This document shows positions 24,325 through 33,082 of a stretch of DNA of 64,000 bases, piece after piece (the stretch's first letter is position 1; the number at the start of each line of letters is the position of its first letter). A program made the position numbers and the translations under genes. Source of the DNA: RGIG5612 sp045627365 (GTDB taxonomy: Bacteria > Bacillota > Clostridia > Lachnospirales > Lachnospiraceae). A model generated the notes under the pieces. That model was given only the letters and a program-made list of their open reading frames with translations, did no database searches and was not told the origin of the DNA. The stretch covers positions 14,491-78,490 of the forward strand of contig JAZQNN010000009.1 of assembly GCA_045627365.1 (NCBI GenBank), read 5' to 3'.

Positions 24325-26226
24325 ATGACTACTTATTCACCCAAATCACATAACTCAGAAAGAGCCGAGTCGATCTACAGAGCAGACTACACCGGCCGCA
24401 GTTCTTCGGGAAGTTCTTCAAGGACTTCTTCTGTCAGAAGTTCTTCAGGATCTTCTTACCGGGGAAGTTCTTCCGGAAGCCGCCCGTCCTCTTCCTACAA
24501 TCGCAGGAAGAAGCGCCGCACCAACTGGGGCAAGATCATTATCGCAATACTTATTCTCGCCGCTGTTATCACCGGCGTTATCCTTATTCTTACTCAGTGC
24601 AGGAAGGCTGCAGCCGATAAGGCAAATGCCGCCAAGGTCAGATATGTCGCAAGCGAAGTCGAAACTGTACCTCTCTGGCAGCTTGACGAAGAAGCCGAAG
24701 AACCTGTGATCCGAAAGATCGACAAGACCATTGCCCGCGGAACATGCATTCAGGGGCTTGGCAAGACTTACACCCAGGACGAACAGTCTTTCGTCACCAT
24801 CACTATTGGTGAGGAGAAATATCTTATCGATACCGACTGCCTGCGTGAAACTGACGACGAGCTCGTACTTGAAAGTGAGATCTGGGTGCGCACTTCTTCA
24901 ACTGTTTACGCAGAGAAAGACAGTGCGAAGATCGCGTCATTTGCCTACAAGGGAACGCATCTGGATATTGTCGGATATGACGAACTGCTCGAAGACGGCT
25001 CTGTAAATATGTATGAAGTGCGCTTTGACAGTCCGGAGGACGGAAGCGTGACAGGCTGGGTCTACAGCAAATACTTAGTCCGCACCGAGGAATCTGCCCT
25101 CGCGGTCAACGAAGAGATCAATGAGATCCACAAAGACCGCATTTACACCGAACTCGAGCTCAACGGCGGCGACCCGCAGAATCTTGACTGGTATCCGGTT
25201 GAAAAACCCGCATTTGAAGATAATCCGATCCTCAAGGAAGCCCGCGGAATGTATGTTTACGGCGGCGTATTCGGAAGGATCGACGAGTACCTCGAAGTTG
25301 CCAAGGCAAACGGCGTCAACTGCTTCGTTATGGACATTAAGGACGGCTGCCTTTCATGCCCGATGGAATGTGCCAAGGAGCTTGCGCCTTCAGCTTATGA
25401 AGACTACTCCAACTCAGTCGAGGAGGCTCAGGCAGTTGCCAAGAAGATAAAGGATGCCGGCATGTATCTCATCTGCCGAATCGTCGTATTCAACGACGGC
25501 TGGTACGGTGTTGATCATCCGGACGAGTGTATCGAGTCAGATTCCGCGACCCAGCTGTGGCCATCGGCTTACAGCCGCAACTGCTGGTATTACAACGTTC
25601 GCCTGGCTGAAGAGTCAATCGAACTTTTCCAGCCTAATGAAATACAGTTCGACTACGTACGTTTCCCGGAAGAAGCTTACGGCATGTCGCTTGATCCGAC
25701 CACGGATTTCAAGAACAGATATGACGAAGATAAGAACGAGTGCATCCAGAACTTCCTGCTCTATGCAGGTGATGTTATCCACCGCCACAATGTTTACCTT
25801 AGCGCCGATGTCTTCGGCGAATGCTCCGGACGCTACGTAACAGCCTACGGACAGTACTGGCCTGCGATTTCAAATGTTGTCGATGCGATCAGCTCAATGC
25901 CGTATACCGATCATTTCGGAAGAGGTAACGATACATGGTCAGACCCATATCAGACGATCAGTGACTGGGCTGCAGCCGCTCACAACAGACAGACAGAGAT
26001 CCCAAGCCCTGCTATCGCCCGTACCTGGATCACCGGTTGGGATGTTCCGTTCTGGGATCCTTATATCACATGTGACGGTGATTATATCGCCGAGCAGGTC
26101 AACGCGCTGTATGACGAGGAGCTGCCGGGCGGCTTCATAATCTGGCACGGCAATTCGTCCCTGACGCTTTACAAGCAGTATGCGGACGGATGGTCCCGCC
26201 ATTATACCGATAATCCGGATTATTGA
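24325..26226 (+). CDS. Membrane-anchored SH3-like plus DUF4015 (putative glycosidase) protein, paralogue 1
   Basis: 633 residues. An N-terminal cytosolic Ser/Arg-rich head (SSSGSSSRTSSVRSSSGSS in spaced repeats) ends in RRKKRR, followed by one TM helix (IIIAILILAAVITGVILIL, about 70-90), so the rest is outside the cell. An SH3-like domain at about 190-255 (RTSSTVYAEKDS, TGWVYSKYLV) precedes a TIM-barrel-like DUF4015 domain (about 305-620) with VMDIKDG and EIQFDYVRFPEEAYG, the hallmark of the family. Activity is inferred to be on cell-wall or extracellular glycans. No strong RBS precedes the ATG; a 4-codon ORF (ATG at 24314) ends by overlapping it. First of three tandem paralogues. Confidence 0.83.
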   Translation: MTTYSPKSHNSERAESIYRADYTGRSSSGSSSRTSSVRSSSGSSYRGSSSGSRPSSSYNRRKKRRTNWGKIIIAILILAAVITGVILILTQCRKAAADKANAAKVRYVASEVETVPLWQLDEEAEEPVIRKIDKTIARGTCIQGLGKTYTQDEQSFVTITIGEEKYLIDTDCLRETDDELVLESEIWVRTSSTVYAEKDSAKIASFAYKGTHLDIVGYDELLEDGSVNMYEVRFDSPEDGSVTGWVYSKYLVRTEESALAVNEEINEIHKDRIYTELELNGGDPQNLDWYPVEKPAFEDNPILKEARGMYVYGGVFGRIDEYLEVAKANGVNCFVMDIKDGCLSCPMECAKELAPSAYEDYSNSVEEAQAVAKKIKDAGMYLICRIVVFNDGWYGVDHPDECIESDSATQLWPSAYSRNCWYYNVRLAEESIELFQPNEIQFDYVRFPEEAYGMSLDPTTDFKNRYDEDKNECIQNFLLYAGDVIHRHNVYLSADVFGECSGRYVTAYGQYWPAISNVVDAISSMPYTDHFGRGNDTWSDPYQTISDWAAAAHNRQTEIPSPAIARTWITGWDVPFWDPYITCDGDYIAEQVNALYDEELPGGFIIWHGNSSLTLYKQYADGWSRHYTDNPDY

Positions 26227-26253
26227 TCGTAACACTTAAGGAAGCAACTAACT

Positions 26254-28089
26254 ATGCCAACTACTTCAGATAGAAGAAACTTAAATTACAGACAGGGCTC
26301 CGCCGGCAGACGCCGCAAGAAAAGACGTATTGCCTGGGGCAGGATCATATTGATCGTACTCATTTTCGCGGCCGTTATTACAGGCGTCATACTTTTGCTC
26401 ACGCACTGCCATAAATCGCCCGGCAAAGGGCAGGAAACAGTCCAAGTCAAATACATCGCAGGCACCTCCTCATACGCTGACACCTGGTATTACGACGATT
26501 ACGAGCAGCGTCTTATGAAAGTCAATCACGTCATCCCGCGCGGCACCGAGATCGAGCCGCCAAAGGAGACATACACGGAGAACGGCCGCACATATCTCGT
26601 CACCGAGTATAACGGTGAGAAATACTATATCCACGACGATTGCCTTGTTGACAGCACTGATGACCTGGTCCAGGAAACTGACGTCTGGGTGCGCACTTCA
26701 GCAACGATCTACAAAGATACAGATTCGCCTAAGATCGCCTCATGGGCACGCAAAGGCACCAACCTCAACGTTATCGGCTTTGATAAACTTCTTGATGACG
26801 GCTCCGTTAACATGTACAAGGTCCAGTTTAACAGCGAAGTTGACGGCAATGTCACAGGCTGGGTGTACGGCAAATACATGACCGACTCCGAGGAGAAAGC
26901 CCTGGCGGTCAACGAAGAGATCAACGAGCTTCACAAAGACCGTGTTTACAAATATTCCGACCTCGGCGGCGGCTTGCCTACAACGCTTGACTGGTTCCCG
27001 GTCGAGAAGCCGCAATTTGAAGATAATCCCATCCTTCAGGAAGCCCGTGCCATGTACCTGTACGCGGAGGTTTTCCCGAACATCGACGATTACATACAGC
27101 TGGCGCTTGACAACAACGTCAACTGCATGTGCATGGACGTTAAAGGCTCTGCTCTTTCGTGCCAGTACGATGCCGCTGCTGAGTACGCTCCTTTTGCGAA
27201 TGAAAAGATCTGGACATCTCAGGCCAAGGTCGAAGCCGTTGCCCAGAAGATCAAAGACGCGGGGCTGTATCTGATCTGCAGAATAGTCATCTTCAATGAC
27301 AGCTGTTTCGCTCATGACCACCCCGAAGAGTGTATCGAATCAGAATCAGCATCACAGCTGTGGCCGTCCGGTTTCAGCCGCGCGTGCTGGGAATACAACC
27401 TTACTCTGGCAGAAGAAGTCATTGAAAGATATCACCCGAATGAGATCCAGTTCGACTACGTACGTTTCCCTGAAGAAGCCTACGCAATGAGTCAGGATGA
27501 AACTACGGACTTCAAGAACAGATATAACGAAGAAAAGGCCGAGGCCATCCAGAATTTCCTGTTTTATGCAACTGACATAATACATCGCCACAACGTATAC
27601 CTGAGCGCAGACGTATTCGGAGAGTGCTCCGGCAAATACGTGACCGCATACGGCCAGTACTTCCCGGCTATTTCCAACGTTGTTGACGCGATCAGTTCCA
27701 TGCCTTACGTTGACCACTTTGGCTTCTCTACCGACACATGGACAGATGCCTATACGACCATGCGCGACTGGGCAGAAGCTGCCCACAACAGGCAGTCAGA
27801 AATCGCAACTCCGGCGATCGCTCGCACCTGGGTAACAGGCTGGAACGTTCCGTGGTGGGCACCGACGATCACCTGCGACGGAGATTATATCTATCAGCAG
27901 GTCAAGGCGCTTTATGACATGGATCTGCCGGGCGGATTCCTTGTATGGAACGGCATATCCAGTATGGTGATTTATGAACAATGTGCCGACGGCTGGGCAC
28001 GGCATTATACGGATAATCCGGATTTTGCCCCGGTGCAAACCGAATCGGCGGATATATCAGAAGAAACTGAAGAAGGGGAAACCTCATGA
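26254..28089 (+). CDS. Membrane-anchored SH3-like plus DUF4015 protein, paralogue 2
   Basis: 611 residues. It has a short basic head (RRRKKRRIAWGR), one TM helix (IILIVLIFAAVITGVILLL, about 30-50), the SH3-like domain (RTSATIYKDTDS, TGWVYGKYMT) and the DUF4015 domain with CMDVKGS and EIQFDYVRFPEEAYA. The TM segment and most of the body closely match paralogue 1, but the Ser-rich head is missing. An AAGGAAG RBS lies about 10 nt before the ATG. Its stop overlaps the start of paralogue 3 (ATGA). Confidence 0.84.
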   Translation: MPTTSDRRNLNYRQGSAGRRRKKRRIAWGRIILIVLIFAAVITGVILLLTHCHKSPGKGQETVQVKYIAGTSSYADTWYYDDYEQRLMKVNHVIPRGTEIEPPKETYTENGRTYLVTEYNGEKYYIHDDCLVDSTDDLVQETDVWVRTSATIYKDTDSPKIASWARKGTNLNVIGFDKLLDDGSVNMYKVQFNSEVDGNVTGWVYGKYMTDSEEKALAVNEEINELHKDRVYKYSDLGGGLPTTLDWFPVEKPQFEDNPILQEARAMYLYAEVFPNIDDYIQLALDNNVNCMCMDVKGSALSCQYDAAAEYAPFANEKIWTSQAKVEAVAQKIKDAGLYLICRIVIFNDSCFAHDHPEECIESESASQLWPSGFSRACWEYNLTLAEEVIERYHPNEIQFDYVRFPEEAYAMSQDETTDFKNRYNEEKAEAIQNFLFYATDIIHRHNVYLSADVFGECSGKYVTAYGQYFPAISNVVDAISSMPYVDHFGFSTDTWTDAYTTMRDWAEAAHNRQSEIATPAIARTWVTGWNVPWWAPTITCDGDYIYQQVKALYDMDLPGGFLVWNGISSMVIYEQCADGWARHYTDNPDFAPVQTESADISEETEEGETS

Positions 28090-30056
28090 AAAAGCATTTC
28101 AGATTATTCCTGCTTTTGGCACTGATCGTAACTGTTTTTGCGCTTACCGGATGCCTCGGCGGCATCTTCGGCGGAAAGGATGACGAGCCGGAAAGCGGCA
28201 AGTCCGAGACTACTACAGCCGCTCCAAAGCCGGTGGCCGAACAGATCACCCTAACCGATGCTTATCTTGCCTCGGAAGGCGGTATGATCACGCTCTACAC
28301 TACCGAGGAGCGAACAGTCGAAGAGCTTGTTGAGACCGAAGAGACTGAAGCCTCTGCCGAAGAGACCGGGAAAAAGGAGAAAAACGAGGATACAGAGCCT
28401 TCAGAAACTGAGGCGCCTCAGCCTGTCTACAGGCAGGTTCAGAAGGATTTTCTTGTCAGCGCGCTTGAGCTTCCGCGAGGAACTCAGGTTTCGTCAACGA
28501 ACCGCATCATCAGCGTTGACGGTTCAACAGGCGCACTTCTTACCACCTTCAACAGCGCGATGAATGAATTTGTCGATGATGGCTATGTCATCAAATGTCC
28601 TGACTTCTTCGCCGAGTTTGTTACCCAGTACCAGGAAGTTGAGTACGACGGTTCAACATATCTTATCCTTCCGGGATTTCTGACAGATGACCGCTCCAAG
28701 CTGATCCATGAAGAGACGATGTACGTACGCACCTCCGCAACGATCTACGAGGACGCGGAAGGTCCGGCTATCGCTTCATGGGCCCGCAAAGGAACCGCGC
28801 TTGATATCGTTGATTTCGACTACTGCCTGGAAACCGGCGCGGTTCATAAATACAAAGTCAGTTTCTGCAGTGATGTTGACGGCGACGTGACAGGCTGGGT
28901 TTACGCCAAATACTTGGTAGACAACCAGGAAGATGCCGACGCGCCGTACAACGAAAACGGTACTTTCGACATCCATAAAGACAGACATTACTCTTATGAT
29001 CTGTGGGGCGGCTCGCCGGCTACGCTTGACTACTATCCGTATGAGCGCACCACATTTGACACCCACGAAATGCTTAAGGATGCGATGTGCATGTACCTTA
29101 ACTGCGCAGCCGCCCGCTACTGCGACAACTACGTGGAAGCTGCTGTTGATTTCGGCTGCAATTCAGTCGTTGTCGACCTCAAGGACGGCGTGCTGGCATA
29201 CGAGTCTGAAGTTGCCAGAGAATACTGCCCGACAGCATACAACTCGTCCTACTGCCCTGTTGACGAATACGCCGCTTCCATCCAGCAAATGCACGACGCC
29301 GGCCTTTACGTTATCGGACGAATCGTAGTCTTTAACGACGGTGATTTTGCTGCTGATTACTGGGAGGAGACGATCGATTCCGTTTACACATCAGGTACCT
29401 GGCCTTCGGCTTTCAGCCGTGCCTGCTGGGAGTACAATGTACGTCTTGCACAGGAAGCGATCGAGCTTTTTGGTCTGGATGAGATCCAGTTTGACTATGT
29501 AAGATTCCCTGAAAGCTCATGGTCCATTTCCGAATACGACGGCAATGCCAACTTCCGCAACAGATACGGTGAGGAGAAGGCCGAGGGCGTTCAGAACTTC
29601 CTCTTCTACGCAACTGACCAGATCCACGAAGCAGGCGCATACTTCTCAGTCGATGTTTTCGGCGAGTGCGCTTCAGACTATGTAACAGCCTACGGTCAGT
29701 ACTGGCCTGCTATCTCCAATATCGTTGACGCAGTCAGCGCAATGCCATACACAGACCACTACGGACGTAGCCAGGATACATGGTCATATCCGTATTCGAT
29801 CATGGCTTCATTTGCATCTGACGCCGCCGCACGTCAGGAAGAGATCCCGACTCCGGGTATCCCGCGTACCTGGGTCACCGGCTACAACACACCGTACTGG
29901 GATCCGGTCGTTTTCTACGGCAGCGATAAACTGATCTCGCAGGTTCAGGCACTTTATGACAATGGCCTGACAGGCGGTTTCATTCCGTGGAACGGACCTT
30001 CAAGTCTCGGCAAATATTACGACTATGCAGGAGCATGGTCATACGATTATCAATAA
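28086..30056 (+). CDS. Lipoprotein SH3-like plus DUF4015 protein, paralogue 3
   Basis: 656 residues. Here the anchor is a lipoprotein signal: MKKHFRLFLLLALIVTVFAL then lipobox LTGC with Cys23, followed by a Thr/Glu-rich linker (ETEASAEETGKKEKNEDTE). The SH3-like domain (RTSATIYEDAEG, TGWVYAKYLV) and DUF4015 domain (VVDLKDG, EIQFDYVRFPESSW) are kept. It is more diverged from the first two than they are from each other. Changing the anchor while keeping the body suggests that the three act at different distances from the membrane. It is followed after 45 bp by the TIR gene. Confidence 0.84.
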   Translation: MKKHFRLFLLLALIVTVFALTGCLGGIFGGKDDEPESGKSETTTAAPKPVAEQITLTDAYLASEGGMITLYTTEERTVEELVETEETEASAEETGKKEKNEDTEPSETEAPQPVYRQVQKDFLVSALELPRGTQVSSTNRIISVDGSTGALLTTFNSAMNEFVDDGYVIKCPDFFAEFVTQYQEVEYDGSTYLILPGFLTDDRSKLIHEETMYVRTSATIYEDAEGPAIASWARKGTALDIVDFDYCLETGAVHKYKVSFCSDVDGDVTGWVYAKYLVDNQEDADAPYNENGTFDIHKDRHYSYDLWGGSPATLDYYPYERTTFDTHEMLKDAMCMYLNCAAARYCDNYVEAAVDFGCNSVVVDLKDGVLAYESEVAREYCPTAYNSSYCPVDEYAASIQQMHDAGLYVIGRIVVFNDGDFAADYWEETIDSVYTSGTWPSAFSRACWEYNVRLAQEAIELFGLDEIQFDYVRFPESSWSISEYDGNANFRNRYGEEKAEGVQNFLFYATDQIHEAGAYFSVDVFGECASDYVTAYGQYWPAISNIVDAVSAMPYTDHYGRSQDTWSYPYSIMASFASDAAARQEEIPTPGIPRTWVTGYNTPYWDPVVFYGSDKLISQVQALYDNGLTGGFIPWNGPSSLGKYYDYAGAWSYDYQ

Positions 30057-30101
30057 CAAAAAGGCTCCTAAGGATACCTAATAAGAAGGAAGGATCAAGT
30101 C

Positions 30102-31424
30102 ATGGCACACGATGTTTTTATCAGTTACAGTCATAAGGACAGCAATATTGCGGATGCCGTATGCAACCGTCTTGAAAGCGGCGGCATCAGATGCTGGTAC
30201 GCGCCCAGAAACATCCAGCCCGGACACGAATGGGCTGAAGATATCATAAACGCGCTGGGTCAGAGCAAGATCATGATCCTTATCTTCACTGACTCTTCAA
30301 ATGAATCCACGCAGGTAAAGCGTGAAGTCAGCACGGCTGTCTCCTCAGGCGTTACGATAATCCCGTTCAAATGTACTGAATCAGAGCCGTCCGGCAGTAT
30401 GCAATATTATCTTTCCACGCTGCACTGGATGGATGCAATGACAGACACTCTTGATGCCTCGATCGCAAAGCTGTATGACGAATGCAGACGTATCCTCGGT
30501 TTCCCTGAGAATCTGACTCCGGTCGAGCCTGTGAAGGCCGCTCCCGAAGTGACGAAGAAAGAAGGCAAAAAGTTTCCTGTTTGGGCAGCGATCATCGGCG
30601 CGGCTATCATCATCGCAGCGGTTCTGTGCATAGTGCTCATTCCTAAAGGAGAAAACGAAAAGGAAAACGACTACGTTCCCGCTGTCGCAAAAAAGGAGAC
30701 AGAAGAGGCCGTTGTCGTATATACAGAGCCGACAGAATCGACAGAGCCGACCGAGACCACTACGTCTGCTCCGTATGTTCCGGTCGATCCTACTGAATTC
30801 GGCGACAATCCCGACAATGATTCACCGGGGGCAGAATTCTACCTTTATGATGTAAGCAGTGTTTACAGCGATGTATATGAAAAGGGCGTATGCCTTCAGA
30901 AATATTTCGGTGATCCGGCCGAGGTGATCGAACTGCCCAAGGTTATCGACGGATGGCCTGTGACCTCCACCGGAGAGAAATGTTTTGAAGACCTGAATAC
31001 AGTTAAAAAAGTCATTCTTCCTGAAACAATAGAGACTATTGGTTACCGTTCATTTTACGGCTGCAGCAGCCTGACGGACATCAATTTCCCGGATTCACTG
31101 AGAAGAACCGGAGGATGGGTATTTGCTCACACAGGACTGACCGAATTTATCGCTCCGGTCAATTTCACAGAGCTTGGTTACGGATCATTTTACAGCTGCG
31201 AAAGTCTGAAGACCGTGGTGCTGACACCGGCAGTTTCATATCTTGGTTCTGATACTTTTGCATATATTGCCCATGGTGCCACCGTTACTGTACCGAGCCC
31301 TGATGTTGAGGTCGACATAAAAGCTTTCCGTGAGGATCAGCTTGTTACTGTCATCGCACCGGAATCTTCATATCTGAAAACATACGCAAAGGCCATGAAC
31401 ATAGGCTTCCAGCCGATGGAATAA
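30102..31424 (+). CDS. TIR domain - TM helix - leucine-rich repeat (BspA-type) protein
   Basis: 440 residues. The TIR domain (about 2-135) has DVFISYSHKD, GIRCWYAPRNIQPGHEW and a glutamate in VKREVSTAV (Glu75) at the place of the NADase catalytic Glu. A basic KKEGKK leads into one TM helix (VWAAIIGAAIIIAAVLCIVL, about 160-180), then acidic GENEKEND, so by the positive-inside rule the TIR domain is cytosolic. A Thr/Glu/Pro linker (182-245) and about four BspA-type LRR units (265-395; CFEDLNTVKKVILPETIETI) lie outside. This is Toll-like receptor topology in reverse order. AAGGAAGG precedes the ATG. NADase activity is inference. Confidence 0.88.
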   Translation: MAHDVFISYSHKDSNIADAVCNRLESGGIRCWYAPRNIQPGHEWAEDIINALGQSKIMILIFTDSSNESTQVKREVSTAVSSGVTIIPFKCTESEPSGSMQYYLSTLHWMDAMTDTLDASIAKLYDECRRILGFPENLTPVEPVKAAPEVTKKEGKKFPVWAAIIGAAIIIAAVLCIVLIPKGENEKENDYVPAVAKKETEEAVVVYTEPTESTEPTETTTSAPYVPVDPTEFGDNPDNDSPGAEFYLYDVSSVYSDVYEKGVCLQKYFGDPAEVIELPKVIDGWPVTSTGEKCFEDLNTVKKVILPETIETIGYRSFYGCSSLTDINFPDSLRRTGGWVFAHTGLTEFIAPVNFTELGYGSFYSCESLKTVVLTPAVSYLGSDTFAYIAHGATVTVPSPDVEVDIKAFREDQLVTVIAPESSYLKTYAKAMNIGFQPME

Positions 31425-31428
31425 TCAT

Positions 31429-33060
31429 ATGAGCATACCTGTTGTTGTCGGCGTGACGGGCCACCGTGATATAAGGGAGACAGACTATCCTTTTCTGAAA
31501 AAGGCCGTACACGACGCACTCTTCGATCTAAAAAACGAATATTCCGATTCACCTTTTATCATGCTGAATTCTCTGGCTTCCGGCGCGGATACGCTCTGCG
31601 CCGAAGTCGGGATCTCGCTCGGTATGTCTTTGGTATGCCCTCTTCCTCTCGAAATAGATGAATACAGGAAGGATTTCCCGGATGATTCGCAATTTGATAG
31701 GCTGATCCAACAGGCGAGCGAGGTGTTTGTCGCTGACCACACCGAAAAACCGGGCGCAGACCTGACTGACGAACAGATGAGGGACTTTGCCTACCGTCAG
31801 GCAGGCATATATGTTGCCTCGCACAGTCACGTGCTTCTGGCGCTCTGGGACGGTAAGAAAGGGCCCGCCCATGGCTGCGGAGCGGCAGAGACAGTCGGTT
31901 TTGCGCTGAAAGGGAATTACAAAGACGGAAAGGCGATCCTTAAAGGCACAAACGACGGTGCCGTTTTACATATAAAAACCCCGCGTCAGGGAAGTTCAGA
32001 TGGCCCGGAAGAAGCTCTCCTCCTCGAAAATGAACGCGGATCGCTGAAAAGCATCCTTTCGCTGACAAATGATTTCAACCGTGAATGTGCCGGTCTCCCG
32101 GATCAGCGGCCTGATAATGATCTTATCCCTGAACAGTATCTGAAGGAAGACAGGCGGCTTGCGCGCATTCATGATGTTTACTTAAAAGCAAATGCCCTCT
32201 CACTCAGGCTGCAGGAGCGTTATCTGAGGACGATGAAATGCTTTTCTGTCTTCGGGGTGCTTCTGGTGCTTGCCTTTCTCCTATATGATGAAATGGACTC
32301 CGATATTTTCCTTCCGATATACGGGCTGATAATGATCCTGTATCTGGTGATTTATCTGATCTCGAAAAAGCACGGCGCACATATGAAATACCTGCAATAC
32401 CGTATTCTGGCAGAGTCTATGAGGGTGCAGCTGTTTTTATGCGCGGCCGGGATCAATGAAAATATAGGTGATTCATTTACATGGACCCAGAAGCATGAGG
32501 CAACATGGGTCAAGGAAGCAACCGGCGCCCTTTTGGCAGGCATATCCAAAGCGCAGATCCCGGACGAGGTGATCAAAAAATGCTGGATCTATGATCAGCT
32601 TGAATATCATCGGAAAGCACTGAAGAAAAACGGCAGAAAGCTTAAGATAAACGAAAATACGGCGCGTGGAATGCTTATCGCATCGGCCTTTTTGTTTCTG
32701 GTCGTCTTTGCTTTCGAATTCTTTGCAAAAGGTCTTATGACACATGTGCTTATCCAAGAGCTGCCTGAAATATTCCTTATCCACGCAGGTCAGGAATTTA
32801 CCGTGAGATCACTTATGATGGTCCTGCTTGGAGTTGTCTCCGCCGTTACGGTATTTTTGTCCAATTATTACGATAAGCTTTCCTTTGGCAGAAAGACCGA
32901 AGATCATGAAAAAATGGCGCGGCTTTACCAGGCTGCCGATGAACGATATGAGGAAAGCAATAAAGATGAGCTGCTGCTTTCGCTGGCTCGCGAAGAGATA
33001 ATAGAAAACGGGAACTGGATGTCATATTGCAGGGAAAACGCACCGACATTCAATCTGTAA
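31429..33060 (+). CDS. SLOG-domain protein with four TM helices (SLATT-like)
   Basis: 543 residues. The N-terminal 190 residues look like a SLOG/LOG Rossmann domain: VVVGVTGHRDI, LNSLASGADTLCAEV, HSHVLLALWDG and HGCGAAETVGFAL, the last in place of the GGxGTxxE loop. TM segments are at about 271-287, 293-312, 414-432 and 461-478, and the C-terminus (REEIIENGNWMSYCRE) resembles SLATT proteins. SLOG domains bind nucleotides, including ADP-ribose derivatives in TRPM2 and in Thoeris ThsA; SLATT helices are proposed pore-forming effectors. It starts 4 bp after the TIR gene with only a weak RBS, so coupled translation is likely. Family assignment is by motif reading only. Confidence 0.78.
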   Translation: MSIPVVVGVTGHRDIRETDYPFLKKAVHDALFDLKNEYSDSPFIMLNSLASGADTLCAEVGISLGMSLVCPLPLEIDEYRKDFPDDSQFDRLIQQASEVFVADHTEKPGADLTDEQMRDFAYRQAGIYVASHSHVLLALWDGKKGPAHGCGAAETVGFALKGNYKDGKAILKGTNDGAVLHIKTPRQGSSDGPEEALLLENERGSLKSILSLTNDFNRECAGLPDQRPDNDLIPEQYLKEDRRLARIHDVYLKANALSLRLQERYLRTMKCFSVFGVLLVLAFLLYDEMDSDIFLPIYGLIMILYLVIYLISKKHGAHMKYLQYRILAESMRVQLFLCAAGINENIGDSFTWTQKHEATWVKEATGALLAGISKAQIPDEVIKKCWIYDQLEYHRKALKKNGRKLKINENTARGMLIASAFLFLVVFAFEFFAKGLMTHVLIQELPEIFLIHAGQEFTVRSLMMVLLGVVSAVTVFLSNYYDKLSFGRKTEDHEKMARLYQAADERYEESNKDELLLSLAREEIIENGNWMSYCRENAPTFNL

Positions 33061-33082
33061 TGTTTGAGAAGGAGTATGATAC

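Noticed and set aside
30057..30101. Terminator between the DUF4015 genes and the TIR gene
   Set aside because: AAAAAGGCTCCTAAGG is present but has no matching arm or T-run.
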